Below, piece after piece: positions 52,985-61,190 of a stretch of 64,000 bases of DNA (positions are counted from its first letter, which is position 1; every line of letters begins with the position of its first letter). Location: contig CAJTBO010000021.1 in assembly GCA_910573755.1 (NCBI GenBank), positions 18,969 through 82,968 on the forward strand, given 5' to 3'. A program made the position numbers and the translations under genes. Source of the stretch: Lachnospiraceae bacterium (GTDB taxonomy: Bacteria > Bacillota > Clostridia > Lachnospirales > Lachnospiraceae). A model generated the notes under the pieces. That model ran no database searches and was not told where the DNA came from. It was given only the letters and a program-made list of their open reading frames with translations.

Positions 52985-53887
52985 ATGGATATGTTTCAGT
53001 TAAAATATTTTGTTTCTGCCGCCAGTATCGGAAATTTCACTCTTGCCTCTTATGAAAACAGTATTTCACAGTCATCATTCTCAAAGCAGATCATGAGTCT
53101 GGAAAACGAACTGGGTGTAAAATTATTTGAGCGCAAAAAAAGAAATATCATACTGACACCGGCCGGAACCCAGTTTTTGGAATATGCTTACCGGATGTTA
53201 AACACTTATGATGAAATGATAATCGGAATGGAAACTTATTCAACCTTCCGAACCCTTCCCGTCCGTATTGCCTCCATACCCGTCATATTGCCCTACTCTC
53301 TGGAAAATATCATCTTTCAGATCAAGAAAAAAATGCCGGAACTGATCTTCAGTATCAGTGAATTGCCTGAAAGCACCTATGTCTTAAAGGCCCTGCGCCG
53401 CGAAGAATGCGATTTTTGTATTTTAAGAACAGATTTTATAAGTTCTGACCTTTATAAAATATATCCTGTCATAAAGGACCAGCTTTGTGCGGTACTTCCT
53501 TCTTATCACCCTCTGGCGGACCGCAGTATCATTTCTGTAAAGGATCTGAAGGACGATATTTTCATTATGCCGCCAAAAGCCACCGATCTGCGTCTCATTG
53601 CTGAAAGAGCCTGTATACACGCCGGTTACCACCCTAATATAGGTTACATTACCAGCGGGAATATCGATCTGACTTTAAGAATTGCCCAGGAACAGAATAT
53701 GGTCTATCTGGCTTTCAAAAGGGTGATCGATTATTATCCCACAGAGGGATGCATCATTATTCCGTTGGCAGAATCCATCAGCAGCTGGACGGCTTTCGTC
53801 ACGCTCAAAAAAGAAGTATTTTCGGGAACAACCCGAAAGATCATTGAATTTCTGGAAAAAGAATATCCTGAACATGCCGTTTTGTAA
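52985..53887 (+). CDS. LysR-family transcriptional regulator
   Basis: 300 residues: N-terminal HTH (FQLKYFVSAASIGNFTLAS, SQSSFSKQIMSLENELGVKL) and a C-terminal periplasmic-binding-like effector domain. ATG 52985 is 12 nt after GGAG; another ATG two codons later is possible. It precedes an aldolase gene on the same strand by 101 bp and likely controls it (inference). Confidence 0.92.
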   Translation: MDMFQLKYFVSAASIGNFTLASYENSISQSSFSKQIMSLENELGVKLFERKKRNIILTPAGTQFLEYAYRMLNTYDEMIIGMETYSTFRTLPVRIASIPVILPYSLENIIFQIKKKMPELIFSISELPESTYVLKALRREECDFCILRTDFISSDLYKIYPVIKDQLCAVLPSYHPLADRSIISVKDLKDDIFIMPPKATDLRLIAERACIHAGYHPNIGYITSGNIDLTLRIAQEQNMVYLAFKRVIDYYPTEGCIIIPLAESISSWTAFVTLKKEVFSGTTRKIIEFLEKEYPEHAVL

Positions 53888-53988
53888 TAGATGCATTCCT
53901 AATCTGAATTGATTTTAAATACTCTTGTTTTTACAATGATTATAAGTCATCAGACTTTGATCAAACACAAAACAGGAGGGTTATAAAG

Positions 53989-54897
53989 ATGAAACGAATG
54001 TATGGTGTGAACACACCGATTTCCTGTCCTATGGCAGAGAATGGAAAGGTAGATTATGACAGCTTAAAAAGCCTGTGCAATTTTCTCATCGAAAAGGGTG
54101 TAGACGGACTCTATCCCAACGGTTCTACCGGGGAAATGAGTTATCTCACACTGGAAGAACGCAAACGTATTCTGGAATGCGTTTTAGAAACCAACAACGG
54201 CAGGAAACAGGTATTCAGCATGGTCGGCGCACAGACCACAAAGGATACTATTGAACTGGCCAGACATGCGGAAGCTGCCGGCGCAGATGGTATAGGCGTA
54301 GTAACTCCTTCCTATTTTAAACTGGATGAGGAGGAACTGCTCTCCTATTATCAGGATATTTCTGCCAGTGTTTCCGAAGATTTTTCTATCTATCTTTATG
54401 GAATTCCCCAACTTGCAGTAAACGATATTACGCCCGAACTGGCTGAACGTATCGCTCAGTCCTGTCCCAATGTGGCAGGAATTAAATACAGTTATCCCGA
54501 TATGCCCCGTCTGCTGCAATTTCTCAATGTAAGAGGCGGAGACTTTTCTGTTCTTGCGGGACCGGATGATCTGTTCTTTTCTCTTTTAGCCTCAGGCGGA
54601 GACGGAACCATCTCCGGCAATTCCAACGTGATCCCTGAACATTTTGTTGCAATATATCAGGCTTTTCAAGCAGGAGATTATGATAAGGCACGCCGTCTGC
54701 AGGCTAAAACAAACCGTCTGATAACATACATCAGCGGCCCCAACAACATGTCCCGATATAAGATAGGACTGAAAGAAAGGGGGGTTATCAAATGCTCCGC
54801 AGTACGCAAACCTCTGCGCGATCTGACACCGGAAGAGGAGCATAACTATCTGGAACAGATTAAATCCATGGACTATCTGGACATCACAAAATTTTAA
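53989..54897 (+). CDS. Dihydrodipicolinate synthase/N-acetylneuraminate lyase family aldolase
   Basis: 302-residue TIM-barrel class I aldolase. Schiff-base Lys166 in AGIKYSYPD, catalytic Tyr137 in YLYGIP, and GSTGEMSYLTLEER near the N-terminus. The single gene under a LysR regulator, away from lysine genes, argues for a catabolic keto-acid aldolase rather than DapA; sialic acid or a sugar keto-acid are candidates. ATG after CAGGAGGG. Confidence 0.9.
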   Translation: MKRMYGVNTPISCPMAENGKVDYDSLKSLCNFLIEKGVDGLYPNGSTGEMSYLTLEERKRILECVLETNNGRKQVFSMVGAQTTKDTIELARHAEAAGADGIGVVTPSYFKLDEEELLSYYQDISASVSEDFSIYLYGIPQLAVNDITPELAERIAQSCPNVAGIKYSYPDMPRLLQFLNVRGGDFSVLAGPDDLFFSLLASGGDGTISGNSNVIPEHFVAIYQAFQAGDYDKARRLQAKTNRLITYISGPNNMSRYKIGLKERGVIKCSAVRKPLRDLTPEEEHNYLEQIKSMDYLDITKF

Positions 54898-55083
54898 CAT
54901 ACACCGGCAGGTTCTCTTTTACAGCAGCAGCTCAGGCCTGCCGGATATCGACGGCACTCTGATCGGGATGGATCATTATACGGAAGTGCGGATTGTTTCC
55001 GTAACCGCCTGTTTCGTCATTCCATGCTCTTTTATCTGCTCGTTAAAAACCTTACAAAAACCAATGTATTCATTAATCACCAA

Positions 55084-55634
55084 CCCCCACTTCAAGTGGG
55101 GGTTTGAATATCGCCCCCAAGGACTCTGTTACTGCTCGCCTGAAAGGCGGGTGTCGCAAGCATATGTTACTTGCCGCCGCTAAAAAGCGGCTCCCTCACT
55201 TTCTTCTTTCCGGGACTCTTCTGACTGATCCTGGATGTATCTCTTTATGGCATCCTCTGTTACATTTCCTACCGTTGCCACATAATATCCTCTTGCCCAA
55301 AACGCTTTGTTCCATTTACTTTGCTGATTCGGATGCCTGTCATATATCATCAGCGTACTTTTCCCTTTCAGATATCCCATGAAATTCGAAACGCTTATTT
55401 TAGGCGGAATGCTCACGCACTTATGCACGTGGTCGGCACATACGGCGCCTTCTATAATCTCTACTCCTTTGTACTGGCATTTCCATCTCGTATGTGATAA
55501 ACTTTTACTGTCCATTTGGACTGCCTCCTATTCTTGAGATTGGCTTGCGACACCTTTCTCATGATATCATAGGAGGCTTTTTTGTACCATCTTCTTCGTC
55601 ACTACTTACTCTATTCTCCCCAGCATAGCTGGGG
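55084..55634 (-). mobile_element. IS200-type insertion sequence, internally deleted
   Basis: A ~0.55-kb element bounded by palindromes CCCCCACTT-C-AAGTGGGGG (55084-55102) and CCCCAGC-ATA-GCTGGGG (55618-55634), as in IS200/IS605 ends, with a tnpA gene inside. No tnpB. It sits in the PEBP-like gene below, whose 5' part reads straight into the element. Confidence 0.8.
55180..55515 (-). pseudogene. IS200 transposase TnpA with an internal in-frame deletion
   Basis: 111 residues of the Y1 HUH transposase. The HUH pair (DHVHKCVSIPP), SNFMGYLKGKSTLMIYDRH and the tyrosine region (WARGYYVATVG) are present, but MDSKSLSHTRWKCQY joins directly to KGVEIIEG: roughly 30 residues normally between these blocks are missing, removing part of the core fold. 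Probably inactive. ATG after AGGAGGCAGTCCAA. Confidence 0.75.
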
Positions 55635-55635
55635 G

Positions 55636-55755
55636 TTTAGTGTTTTCAATTATAAATTCCGGCGATATGTCCTGCCCACGCCCGGTATATTCGATGGGAA
55701 ATTTGCTTCCGCCATCCATGCCAATGCACTCAAATTCCAAAACAGTATTATTCAT
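55636..55755 (-). pseudogene. 5' fragment of a YbhB/PEBP-like gene cut by the IS200 element
   Basis: ATG after TTGGAGGGATT; the product MNNTVLEFECIGMDGG...FPIEYTGRGQDISPEF matches the start of phosphatidylethanolamine-binding-like proteins. Coding sequence runs directly into the IS end hairpin at about codon 40. I could not find the 3' part on the far side of the element. Confidence 0.7.
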
Positions 55756-55818
55756 AATCCCTCCAAGTTTGAGCAATTTATTTCTGCATTCCCGACAACC
55801 GCTGCTCCCCGATTCCCC

Positions 55819-55851
55819 AATCTGCCGGAACGCCGGAGAAGCCCACCCTGC
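55819..55851 (-). repeat. Hairpin repeat, copy 1
   Basis: Contains TCTCCGGCGTTCCGGCAGA (minus strand), a CCGG-CGTT-CCGG stem-loop with flanking TCT/AGA pairs; identical 19-mer at 58045-58063. It lies in the spacer before the PEBP fragment. Confidence 0.7.
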
Positions 55852-55895
55852 CTTGTCAGGCTGTGGCTTATCGGAGATATGAGTTTTATTTCCTT

Positions 55896-56501
55896 CTATG
55901 CTTTTGCGTCAAAGCTATTCTGCGGATTTTCCACCCCCACCGCTTCTTCACCCGCCAGCGGTATGCCCCTCTTGGCATTTCCCCACGCCTCGTTATAGAT
56001 CATGCACATTTCCGTCTGTCTGGAAGCCTCCGCATTGGTGGTATACATCGTCCACCCATTATTGGAATAAGCCGCTACCATTTCCCCGTTCTTATCGTAA
56101 AACTCTATGTAATCGCTGTTTCCTGATGGCAGTTTCTGATATTTCACTTTCCCTTCCAGCAGCGTCGCCACAAAATCTATGGGCTTAAGCACATTCTGCC
56201 TGTTTTTGGAAACAGCTTTCAGGCCGGAAGTGATGATCCCTTTTCTGTCCGGGGACACTTCCGATGTGTAGCTTTTCATCAGCCTGTTAAACCCTTCAGA
56301 TTTATTCTGGAACTGCCCTTTTGCAAAATCCTCATAAGCCTGCTCCCGAATCTGCTTCCGATATTCCTCATCACTGATGCCGCTTTTCTTTTTGGAGAAA
56401 ACATATTTATCATTAAAGTCGGGCAGATGGATACCGCCTATGCTTCCTGTTCCTAAAAAGTATCTTTTCTGCAATGTGCCATTGAACGAATTGACCTGCA
56501 T
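55896..56501 (-). CDS. Uncharacterised protein of the right-end TCS cluster
   Basis: 201 residues, soluble, Lys/Asn/Gly-rich, no signal. Contains a D-x-NGEM block (EFYDKNGEMVAAYSNNGW) and ends in NSFDAKA, nearly the same as GSFDIKA at the end of the 60 kb protein. ATG shares one base with the upstream stop (TAATG), so translation is coupled. Last gene of the cluster, just upstream of the interrupted PEBP gene. Function unknown. Confidence 0.8.
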   Translation of the reverse strand: MQVNSFNGTLQKRYFLGTGSIGGIHLPDFNDKYVFSKKKSGISDEEYRKQIREQAYEDFAKGQFQNKSEGFNRLMKSYTSEVSPDRKGIITSGLKAVSKNRQNVLKPIDFVATLLEGKVKYQKLPSGNSDYIEFYDKNGEMVAAYSNNGWTMYTTNAEASRQTEMCMIYNEAWGNAKRGIPLAGEEAVGVENPQNSFDAKA

Positions 56502-57178
56502 TATTTCACCCTCTCCTGTAAATTTCCTAATCTATTCAGCATTTCATACATCCGACTGTTCCCAAAAATAAAATTCTGTAAAGCAAGCGGTCTCCCTGCC
56601 TGTTTGCTTTCATTGTACAGCTTCATATAATCGTCCCTCGCCTGATAAAATGCATCTTCCAATTCTTCAATTTCTTTTGTCGGCGTTTCAGGAATATTCC
56701 CCTGAATGACCTGCCCTTGTGCCGCAATCCTGAAACAGGACTTCTGCCACTCTATTTCCTGCTCATACTGCATATCCAGCCACTCAATTTCTTCTTCCTT
56801 TGTCAGCAAAGTCCCATCTGCATTATAGTACTGCTCCTGTTCCTTTTCATGGCGCTGTTCGATTTCAGAATACAGCTTCGCATAACTCAGGCCACAGGCA
56901 TTTACCACCTCAGAATACCCATACTGCCCTTTTTCTTCACCGATTTGTTTTAAGATTCCAGCTCTCATATTGCTGAGTGATGCCGCCGACTGCACCACTG
57001 TATGCTTAATTCTATCCATTAAGATTTTCCTGTTTTTCGATAATTGAGAAACTTTTAATGAATCTCTATCAAATACTTTCCGGCCTTCATTTTGACTTTC
57101 CTGAGATTTCAAACAATCCCTATCAAGTTTAAGGCCATCCTGCAAATATACAGGATAATTTGATATGCTAATTGCCAT
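56501..57178 (-). CDS. Uncharacterised coiled-coil-rich protein of the right-end TCS cluster
   Basis: 225 residues, soluble, strongly helical and charged (LYSEIEQRHEKEQEQYYNADG, EIEELEDAFYQARDDYMKLY in parts). No domain recognised. Starts MAISISNYPVYLQDG. ATG after GGAAGG. Co-transcribed with the next gene downstream. Confidence 0.78.
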   Translation of the reverse strand: MAISISNYPVYLQDGLKLDRDCLKSQESQNEGRKVFDRDSLKVSQLSKNRKILMDRIKHTVVQSAASLSNMRAGILKQIGEEKGQYGYSEVVNACGLSYAKLYSEIEQRHEKEQEQYYNADGTLLTKEEEIEWLDMQYEQEIEWQKSCFRIAAQGQVIQGNIPETPTKEIEELEDAFYQARDDYMKLYNESKQAGRPLALQNFIFGNSRMYEMLNRLGNLQERVK

Positions 57179-57224
57179 ACATTTTTTCCTTCCTGTTCAC
57201 AATAATTCTGGTCAAATGCCTTGT

Positions 57225-57887
57225 TCAGTCAAACAGTGAATCTCCATCCGCTACAGTTTCCGTCATGACATTTGCATCATAAGCATTGGATGCCGCCGCC
57301 ATCTGCCTCTCACTGTTCCATGCTTTTGCCAGCCTGCTTCGTTCCTGCTCCGCCTTTACAGCATTTTCATCCAAAAGTTCCTGCTGCTGTCTCTTAACCT
57401 GCGCCCGCTTTTCCAGATATTCTTCCAGCAGTTCCTTATTCCTGTCTTTCTGCCCGCTTGTTTTCTTAAAAAAGCTGTCCTGAGAACGTGCATAAAACTC
57501 CGAATCATTGTTAACAGACCATCCATCTGCCCTATAATCTTTGGCTGTGGCCCCTACCGTAATCACCAAAGAACAGTCTGGAGCCGGGGCGACAGAGCCA
57601 GTCATATCACGCCTGATTACAGACAACATTTGTTCCCTGTACTTTGGATCAGCTTTCATATTTTTAAATGCTTCCTCCGATATATTAACCGCTACATTTG
57701 CTATGGTTCTGTCCCGTGGTATTCTATCAAGTTCTGCGTAAAATTCCTTCTTGAAAGCAGCCATTTCTTCCGCTTCTGTTAATTCCCGCATACCGCCTGT
57801 TTCTTCCGTGCCGTTCATGTTCTTTTTGTTTTTCACTGATGTCACATTGTTCTGATAATAATTTTGTCCTACTCCGCTAATGCTCAT
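57225..57887 (-). CDS. Uncharacterised protein with the M-x-x-DP-x-Y core (paralogue 1)
   Basis: 220 residues. N-terminal MSISGVGQNYYQNN, then EAEEMAAFKKEFYAELDRIP, then the core VAVNISEEAFKNMKADPKY (65-83), and a basic/coiled C-terminus. Very close paralogue of the 60.5-61.1 kb protein (same FKKEFYAELDRIP and VNISEEAFKNMKADP). Soluble, no signal peptide. ATG after GGAGGACATTTAGAG. Its leader carries the conserved stem-loop element. Confidence 0.82.
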   Translation of the reverse strand: MSISGVGQNYYQNNVTSVKNKKNMNGTEETGGMRELTEAEEMAAFKKEFYAELDRIPRDRTIANVAVNISEEAFKNMKADPKYREQMLSVIRRDMTGSVAPAPDCSLVITVGATAKDYRADGWSVNNDSEFYARSQDSFFKKTSGQKDRNKELLEEYLEKRAQVKRQQQELLDENAVKAEQERSRLAKAWNSERQMAAASNAYDANVMTETVADGDSLFD

Positions 57888-57913
57888 CTCTAAATGTCCT
57901 CCATTATTTTTAT

Positions 57914-57969
57914 TGCAACCCCTCAGTCGTTCAGAGCCGCCTCTGCTCTCTCATGATAAGTCCGAGCAG
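57914..57969 (-). ncRNA. Conserved structured leader element, copy B
   Basis: Minus strand: stem CTGCTC / GAGCAG around a 15-nt loop, followed by GGCGGCTCTGAACGACTGAG and GGGGTTGC. About 75% identical (43/57, ungapped) to copy A at 60402, with compensatory stem changes. Located 27 nt before the start codon of the 57.2-57.9 kb gene. Confidence 0.6.
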
Positions 57970-58042
57970 TTCATTGCCTCATAATTACATTTTGCCTATG
58001 TTCCCCGGCCAAATTTCATACCAGCCTTCACCTCCTCTCACT

Positions 58043-58077
58043 GATCTGCCGGAACGCCGGAGATGCCCGCCCTCTGT
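58043..58077 (-). repeat. Hairpin repeat, copy 2
   Basis: Second occurrence of the 19-mer TCTCCGGCGTTCCGGCAGA in the cluster, in the 237-bp spacer that also holds leader copy B. A tiny ORF (MKFGRGT, 57996-58019) after a strong AGGAGGT lies between them. Confidence 0.7.
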
Positions 58078-58124
58078 GCCATATTAGTAATATGCACCCA
58101 TAAACAGCCATCCCCTCCATAACC

Positions 58125-59171
58125 CTAAAATCCCCAAAACTTCGATGCAAGCTCCCGGTTTATGATAGGTGAGAGGAAATTGGGATTGCTGCTCTGGAAC
58201 ATTTTCAGGCTTTCAAAGAAAGCGGCCTTGCTTCCCGTCTTTAAGCCCGCAAAAGTCTTATCCAGTTTCTGGTTTTTCACATTCTTCTCCACATATTCCT
58301 CCGACTGCTTTTCGTAATTATCAACCATCGAAGGATTCTTCTTTACCGCGCCCGCATACCAGTTTGTAAGGTATTTCAACGAACTAAGCCCGCCGTCATC
58401 TTTTTCCCCCATCTTCTGGTACTCTGCGTATGCGTCTTTGTCCATCGTCCGCATCATGTCAAGCGCGTTTGTGGTCTGGACAAGATTGCTCCCATGCCCA
58501 AGATACCTGCCTTTTGCCACACCGTAATCCATGTTTCCGTTACTGTCCGCTTTTCCCGCGCTTGCCAGTTTCGCAATGGATCCCATTGCCTCCAGAAACG
58601 CATCCCTGCTGTCCTCCGGGATAAAGTTTTCTGCCGCATATTCCGCTTTCTTCATGCCGAGCGATATGTTCGCCTGCCGCTCTTCTTCCGTCATGGAGCC
58701 GCTGTTCCCGACAAGGAAATTCTGCCGGATGATGTCATACACAAATCCCTGCTCCTCTTTGCTGCAGTTCTCCAGTGCGGACGCAACCGCCTTGTCTGCG
58801 CCATACATCCCCGAATATGCCGGGAGATTATTTAAGGACTTGTCAACCTGCACGATATCCTTTTGGAATGCCGCATTTCTTGCCTCCACCGCTTCCTTAT
58901 CTTCCGGCACCATCCAGCCCTTCCTGCCCTCCGCAAGAGCCGCCATGCCGTCTCCCGAAAATTCCACGATAACGCTGTCCCCATACTGTGAACGGATATC
59001 CTTCATCGCCTGCAGGGTTTCCTCCCTCGACATTTTATCCATGACCTTGTTGCCATACTCATCCGTTGTGTTGAACTCATATTTTACAAAGGTGTCCTTC
59101 TTATACGCACCGCTCCCATATGAAGGGATATTTGTTGTCCCTCTGTAAAACTGGCTGTAATCAATATTCAT
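58125..59171 (-). CDS. Uncharacterised 348-residue protein of the right-end TCS cluster
   Basis: 348 residues, soluble. N-terminal MNIDYSQFYRGTTNIPSYG; middle DSVIVEFSGDGMAALAEG, helical C-terminal half. No M-x-x-DP core, so a separate family from its neighbours. ATG 59171 with GGAG 10 nt away; GTG three codons earlier is too close. Function unknown. Confidence 0.8.
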   Translation of the reverse strand: MNIDYSQFYRGTTNIPSYGSGAYKKDTFVKYEFNTTDEYGNKVMDKMSREETLQAMKDIRSQYGDSVIVEFSGDGMAALAEGRKGWMVPEDKEAVEARNAAFQKDIVQVDKSLNNLPAYSGMYGADKAVASALENCSKEEQGFVYDIIRQNFLVGNSGSMTEEERQANISLGMKKAEYAAENFIPEDSRDAFLEAMGSIAKLASAGKADSNGNMDYGVAKGRYLGHGSNLVQTTNALDMMRTMDKDAYAEYQKMGEKDDGGLSSLKYLTNWYAGAVKKNPSMVDNYEKQSEEYVEKNVKNQKLDKTFAGLKTGSKAAFFESLKMFQSSNPNFLSPIINRELASKFWGF

Positions 59172-59255
59172 GATCTGCACTCTCCTTTTCTTTGTTTTGA
59201 CTCATTATGTTTGCCGTTCTGCCGAAATCCTATATAAATCCAGTAAATACTTTTT

Positions 59256-59510
59256 TCACTCCGCACTCCCTTTATGCGGTTCCGCCGAAATGATCTCCCC
59301 CTGCACATTGGATTCATCCGAATCCCCGTCCAGTCCATCTTCGTCAAGCTGCGGCTCCACCGCTATCGGGTCATCATCATAGACCGCCGAACCGTCATCC
59401 TCAATCTGATGCACGGCATCCGGGGCGGGGCCTCCCTGTGTGGTGCATCCGCTGATCGCGGGAACCACCATTGCCGTAATCAGTAATGCCGATATTCTGT
59501 TGACACGCAT
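59256..59510 (-). CDS. Small acidic lipoprotein
   Basis: 84 residues with a lipobox (VPAISGCTTQG); the mature part is highly acidic. The only clearly exported product of the cluster, so a candidate surface or sensory partner of the kinase (inference). ATG after GGAGGATATGAAAA. Carries leader element copy C. Confidence 0.75.
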   Translation of the reverse strand: MRVNRISALLITAMVVPAISGCTTQGGPAPDAVHQIEDDGSAVYDDDPIAVEPQLDEDGLDGDSDESNVQGEIISAEPHKGSAE

Positions 59511-59536
59511 TTTTCATATCCTCCGATTTCCTTTTA

Positions 59537-59593
59537 TGTAACAGCCCTCTGTCGTTAGAGCCACATTCGCTCCCATGCAATATGCCTGAGCAA
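59537..59593 (-). ncRNA. Conserved structured leader element, copy C
   Basis: Minus strand stem TTGCTC / GAGCGA with 15-nt loop, then GTGGCTCTAACGACAGAG and GGCTGT. More diverged than A and B but with the same geometry. It lies 27 nt before the lipoprotein start. Confidence 0.5.
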
Positions 59594-59645
59594 TCCGCAG
59601 GGGAAAAGTTTTATGCATCTCTGCGGAATTGGATGTAAGGATTAT

Positions 59646-60371
59646 TTACGCCTTTATGTCAAAACTGCCCCCTGTGGATGATGATGTGCCTGAAACCACC
59701 TCAACAATATTCTGCGTAACACTTTTCATATCCGTGCCAATGGCAGATACCTTATACGTCCCTTCCATCTGCTCTTTTCTTCCTGCCCGCCGTTCCGCTG
59801 CCCTTTCTTCCTCCGCCTTTCTCTCTGTCCGCTTCTTAACCGCTTTTTCTTCTAATACTTTTCTTTCCTCACGCTTTTTCTCTAATCTTTCTTTTTGTTT
59901 CTTTTCTGTACCCATTACAGATGAACTTTGTTTTGTCCCACTGGTTCTTGTCATACCACCACAAGTAACGGAAACATTCCCATCGGCATCCATTACAGCC
60001 GTAACGCCATGTATTATTGCATTATCTACCTTAGCTTGTGCAAACATATTATTCTGTCCCCGAACCACACCGGTCAAATTAAATTCCACTTTTTTTGCAA
60101 AATCCGGATCATTGGCCATTTTTTCTAAGCATTGACTGGAAAGATTTAATACAACCTTATTTTCATTCCCACTCATAAGACCACTACTTGTATTAAAAGT
60201 AATGTTTGGGAACTTTTTACACAATTTCTCATAATACGCCTGCACCTTGTCTTTGCTGTTTACTGATGTGTTTGCCTTTACCTCTGACGCCGCCTTGTTA
60301 TCCGGCTTTTTCACGGTGTCAGCATAATTTGCCGCATAGTTACTGTAATTGTTTGTGATCTCCATTGACAT
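59646..60371 (-). CDS. Uncharacterised protein with the M-x-x-DP-x-F core (paralogue 2)
   Basis: 241 residues. Starts MSMEITNNYSNYAANYADTV; core VVLNLSSQCLEKMANDPDF (73-91), DADGNVSVTCGG (128-139), then a strongly charged coiled C-terminal third ending GSFDIKA. Shares the core with the left-edge protein and other cluster members, suggesting a DUF6033-like family (from memory). No signal. ATG with GGAGG at 9 nt. Confidence 0.82.
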   Translation of the reverse strand: MSMEITNNYSNYAANYADTVKKPDNKAASEVKANTSVNSKDKVQAYYEKLCKKFPNITFNTSSGLMSGNENKVVLNLSSQCLEKMANDPDFAKKVEFNLTGVVRGQNNMFAQAKVDNAIIHGVTAVMDADGNVSVTCGGMTRTSGTKQSSSVMGTEKKQKERLEKKREERKVLEEKAVKKRTERKAEEERAAERRAGRKEQMEGTYKVSAIGTDMKSVTQNIVEVVSGTSSSTGGSFDIKA

Positions 60372-60401
60372 AATTTTCATCCTCCTTCAAAAAATCTTAC
60401 C

Positions 60402-60458
60402 TGCGACCCCTCTGTCATTCGGAGCCGCCCATGCCCCCTTGTGGTAAGTCCGGGCATG
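60402..60458 (-). ncRNA. Conserved structured leader element, copy A
   Basis: Minus strand stem ATGCCC / GGGCAT with 15-nt loop (GGACTTACCACAAGG), followed by GGGCGGCTCCGAATGACAGAG and GGGGTCGC. Located about 31 nt before the start of the 59.6-60.4 kb gene. Confidence 0.6.
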
Positions 60459-60468
60459 ATGCCCTTCA

Positions 60469-61137
60469 TTAACCAAGCTGCGTATCTCCGCCTGCCGCTG
60501 TCTCCGTCATAACATTTGCATCATAAGCCTTGGATGCCGCCGCCATCTGCCTTTCACCAACCCACGCCTTTGCCAGCCTGCTTCTTTCCTGCTCCGCCTT
60601 TGCAATCTTTTCATCCAACAGCTCCTGCTGCTGTCTCTTAGCCTGCGCCCGCTTTTCCAGATACTCTTCCAACAACTCCTTATTCCTGTCTTTCTGCCCG
60701 CTTGTTTTCTTATAAAAACTATCCTGCGAACATGCATAAAACTCCGAATCATTATTGGGGCCAGACCATGAGTCTCCCCTGTAATCTTTCTCGGTTGCGC
60801 CTACCGTTATAAGTAATGACGCTTTTAGTGGGGCAAAAGATGAAGTCAGATCACGTTGAAGTGCCGACATTATCTTTGCCCTATATTCCGGATCGGCTTT
60901 CATATTTTTAAAAGCCTCCTCCGATATATTGACCGCCAAATTAGTGATTGTTCTATTCTTTGGAATCCTATCAAGTTCTGCGTAAAATTCCTTCTTGAAC
61001 AGCTCCATTTCTTCTGCTTCCGATAATTCCTTTGTGTTTCCTGTTTTCTCCAATGCGAATTTTTCTGCATTGTTCACATTTTTTGTTGTTTCCACATTGT
61101 TCCGATAAATATTCTGTCCTACTCCACTGATAGCCAT
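60469..61137 (-). CDS. Uncharacterised protein with the M-x-x-DP-x-Y core (paralogue 3)
   Basis: 222 residues. MAISGVGQNIYRNN, AEEMELFKKEFYAELDRIP, core LAVNISEEAFKNMKADPEY (67-85), then TSGQKDRNKELLEEYLEKRA and coiled end. Close duplicate of the 57.2 kb protein. First gene downstream of the kinase. ATG after GTGGAGGATTAAAAA. Confidence 0.82.
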   Translation of the reverse strand: MAISGVGQNIYRNNVETTKNVNNAEKFALEKTGNTKELSEAEEMELFKKEFYAELDRIPKNRTITNLAVNISEEAFKNMKADPEYRAKIMSALQRDLTSSFAPLKASLLITVGATEKDYRGDSWSGPNNDSEFYACSQDSFYKKTSGQKDRNKELLEEYLEKRAQAKRQQQELLDEKIAKAEQERSRLAKAWVGERQMAAASKAYDANVMTETAAGGDTQLG

Positions 61138-61190
61138 TTTTTAATCCTCCACTTTAATCTATTTTCGAGTTTCATTTAATACACGGTCAT

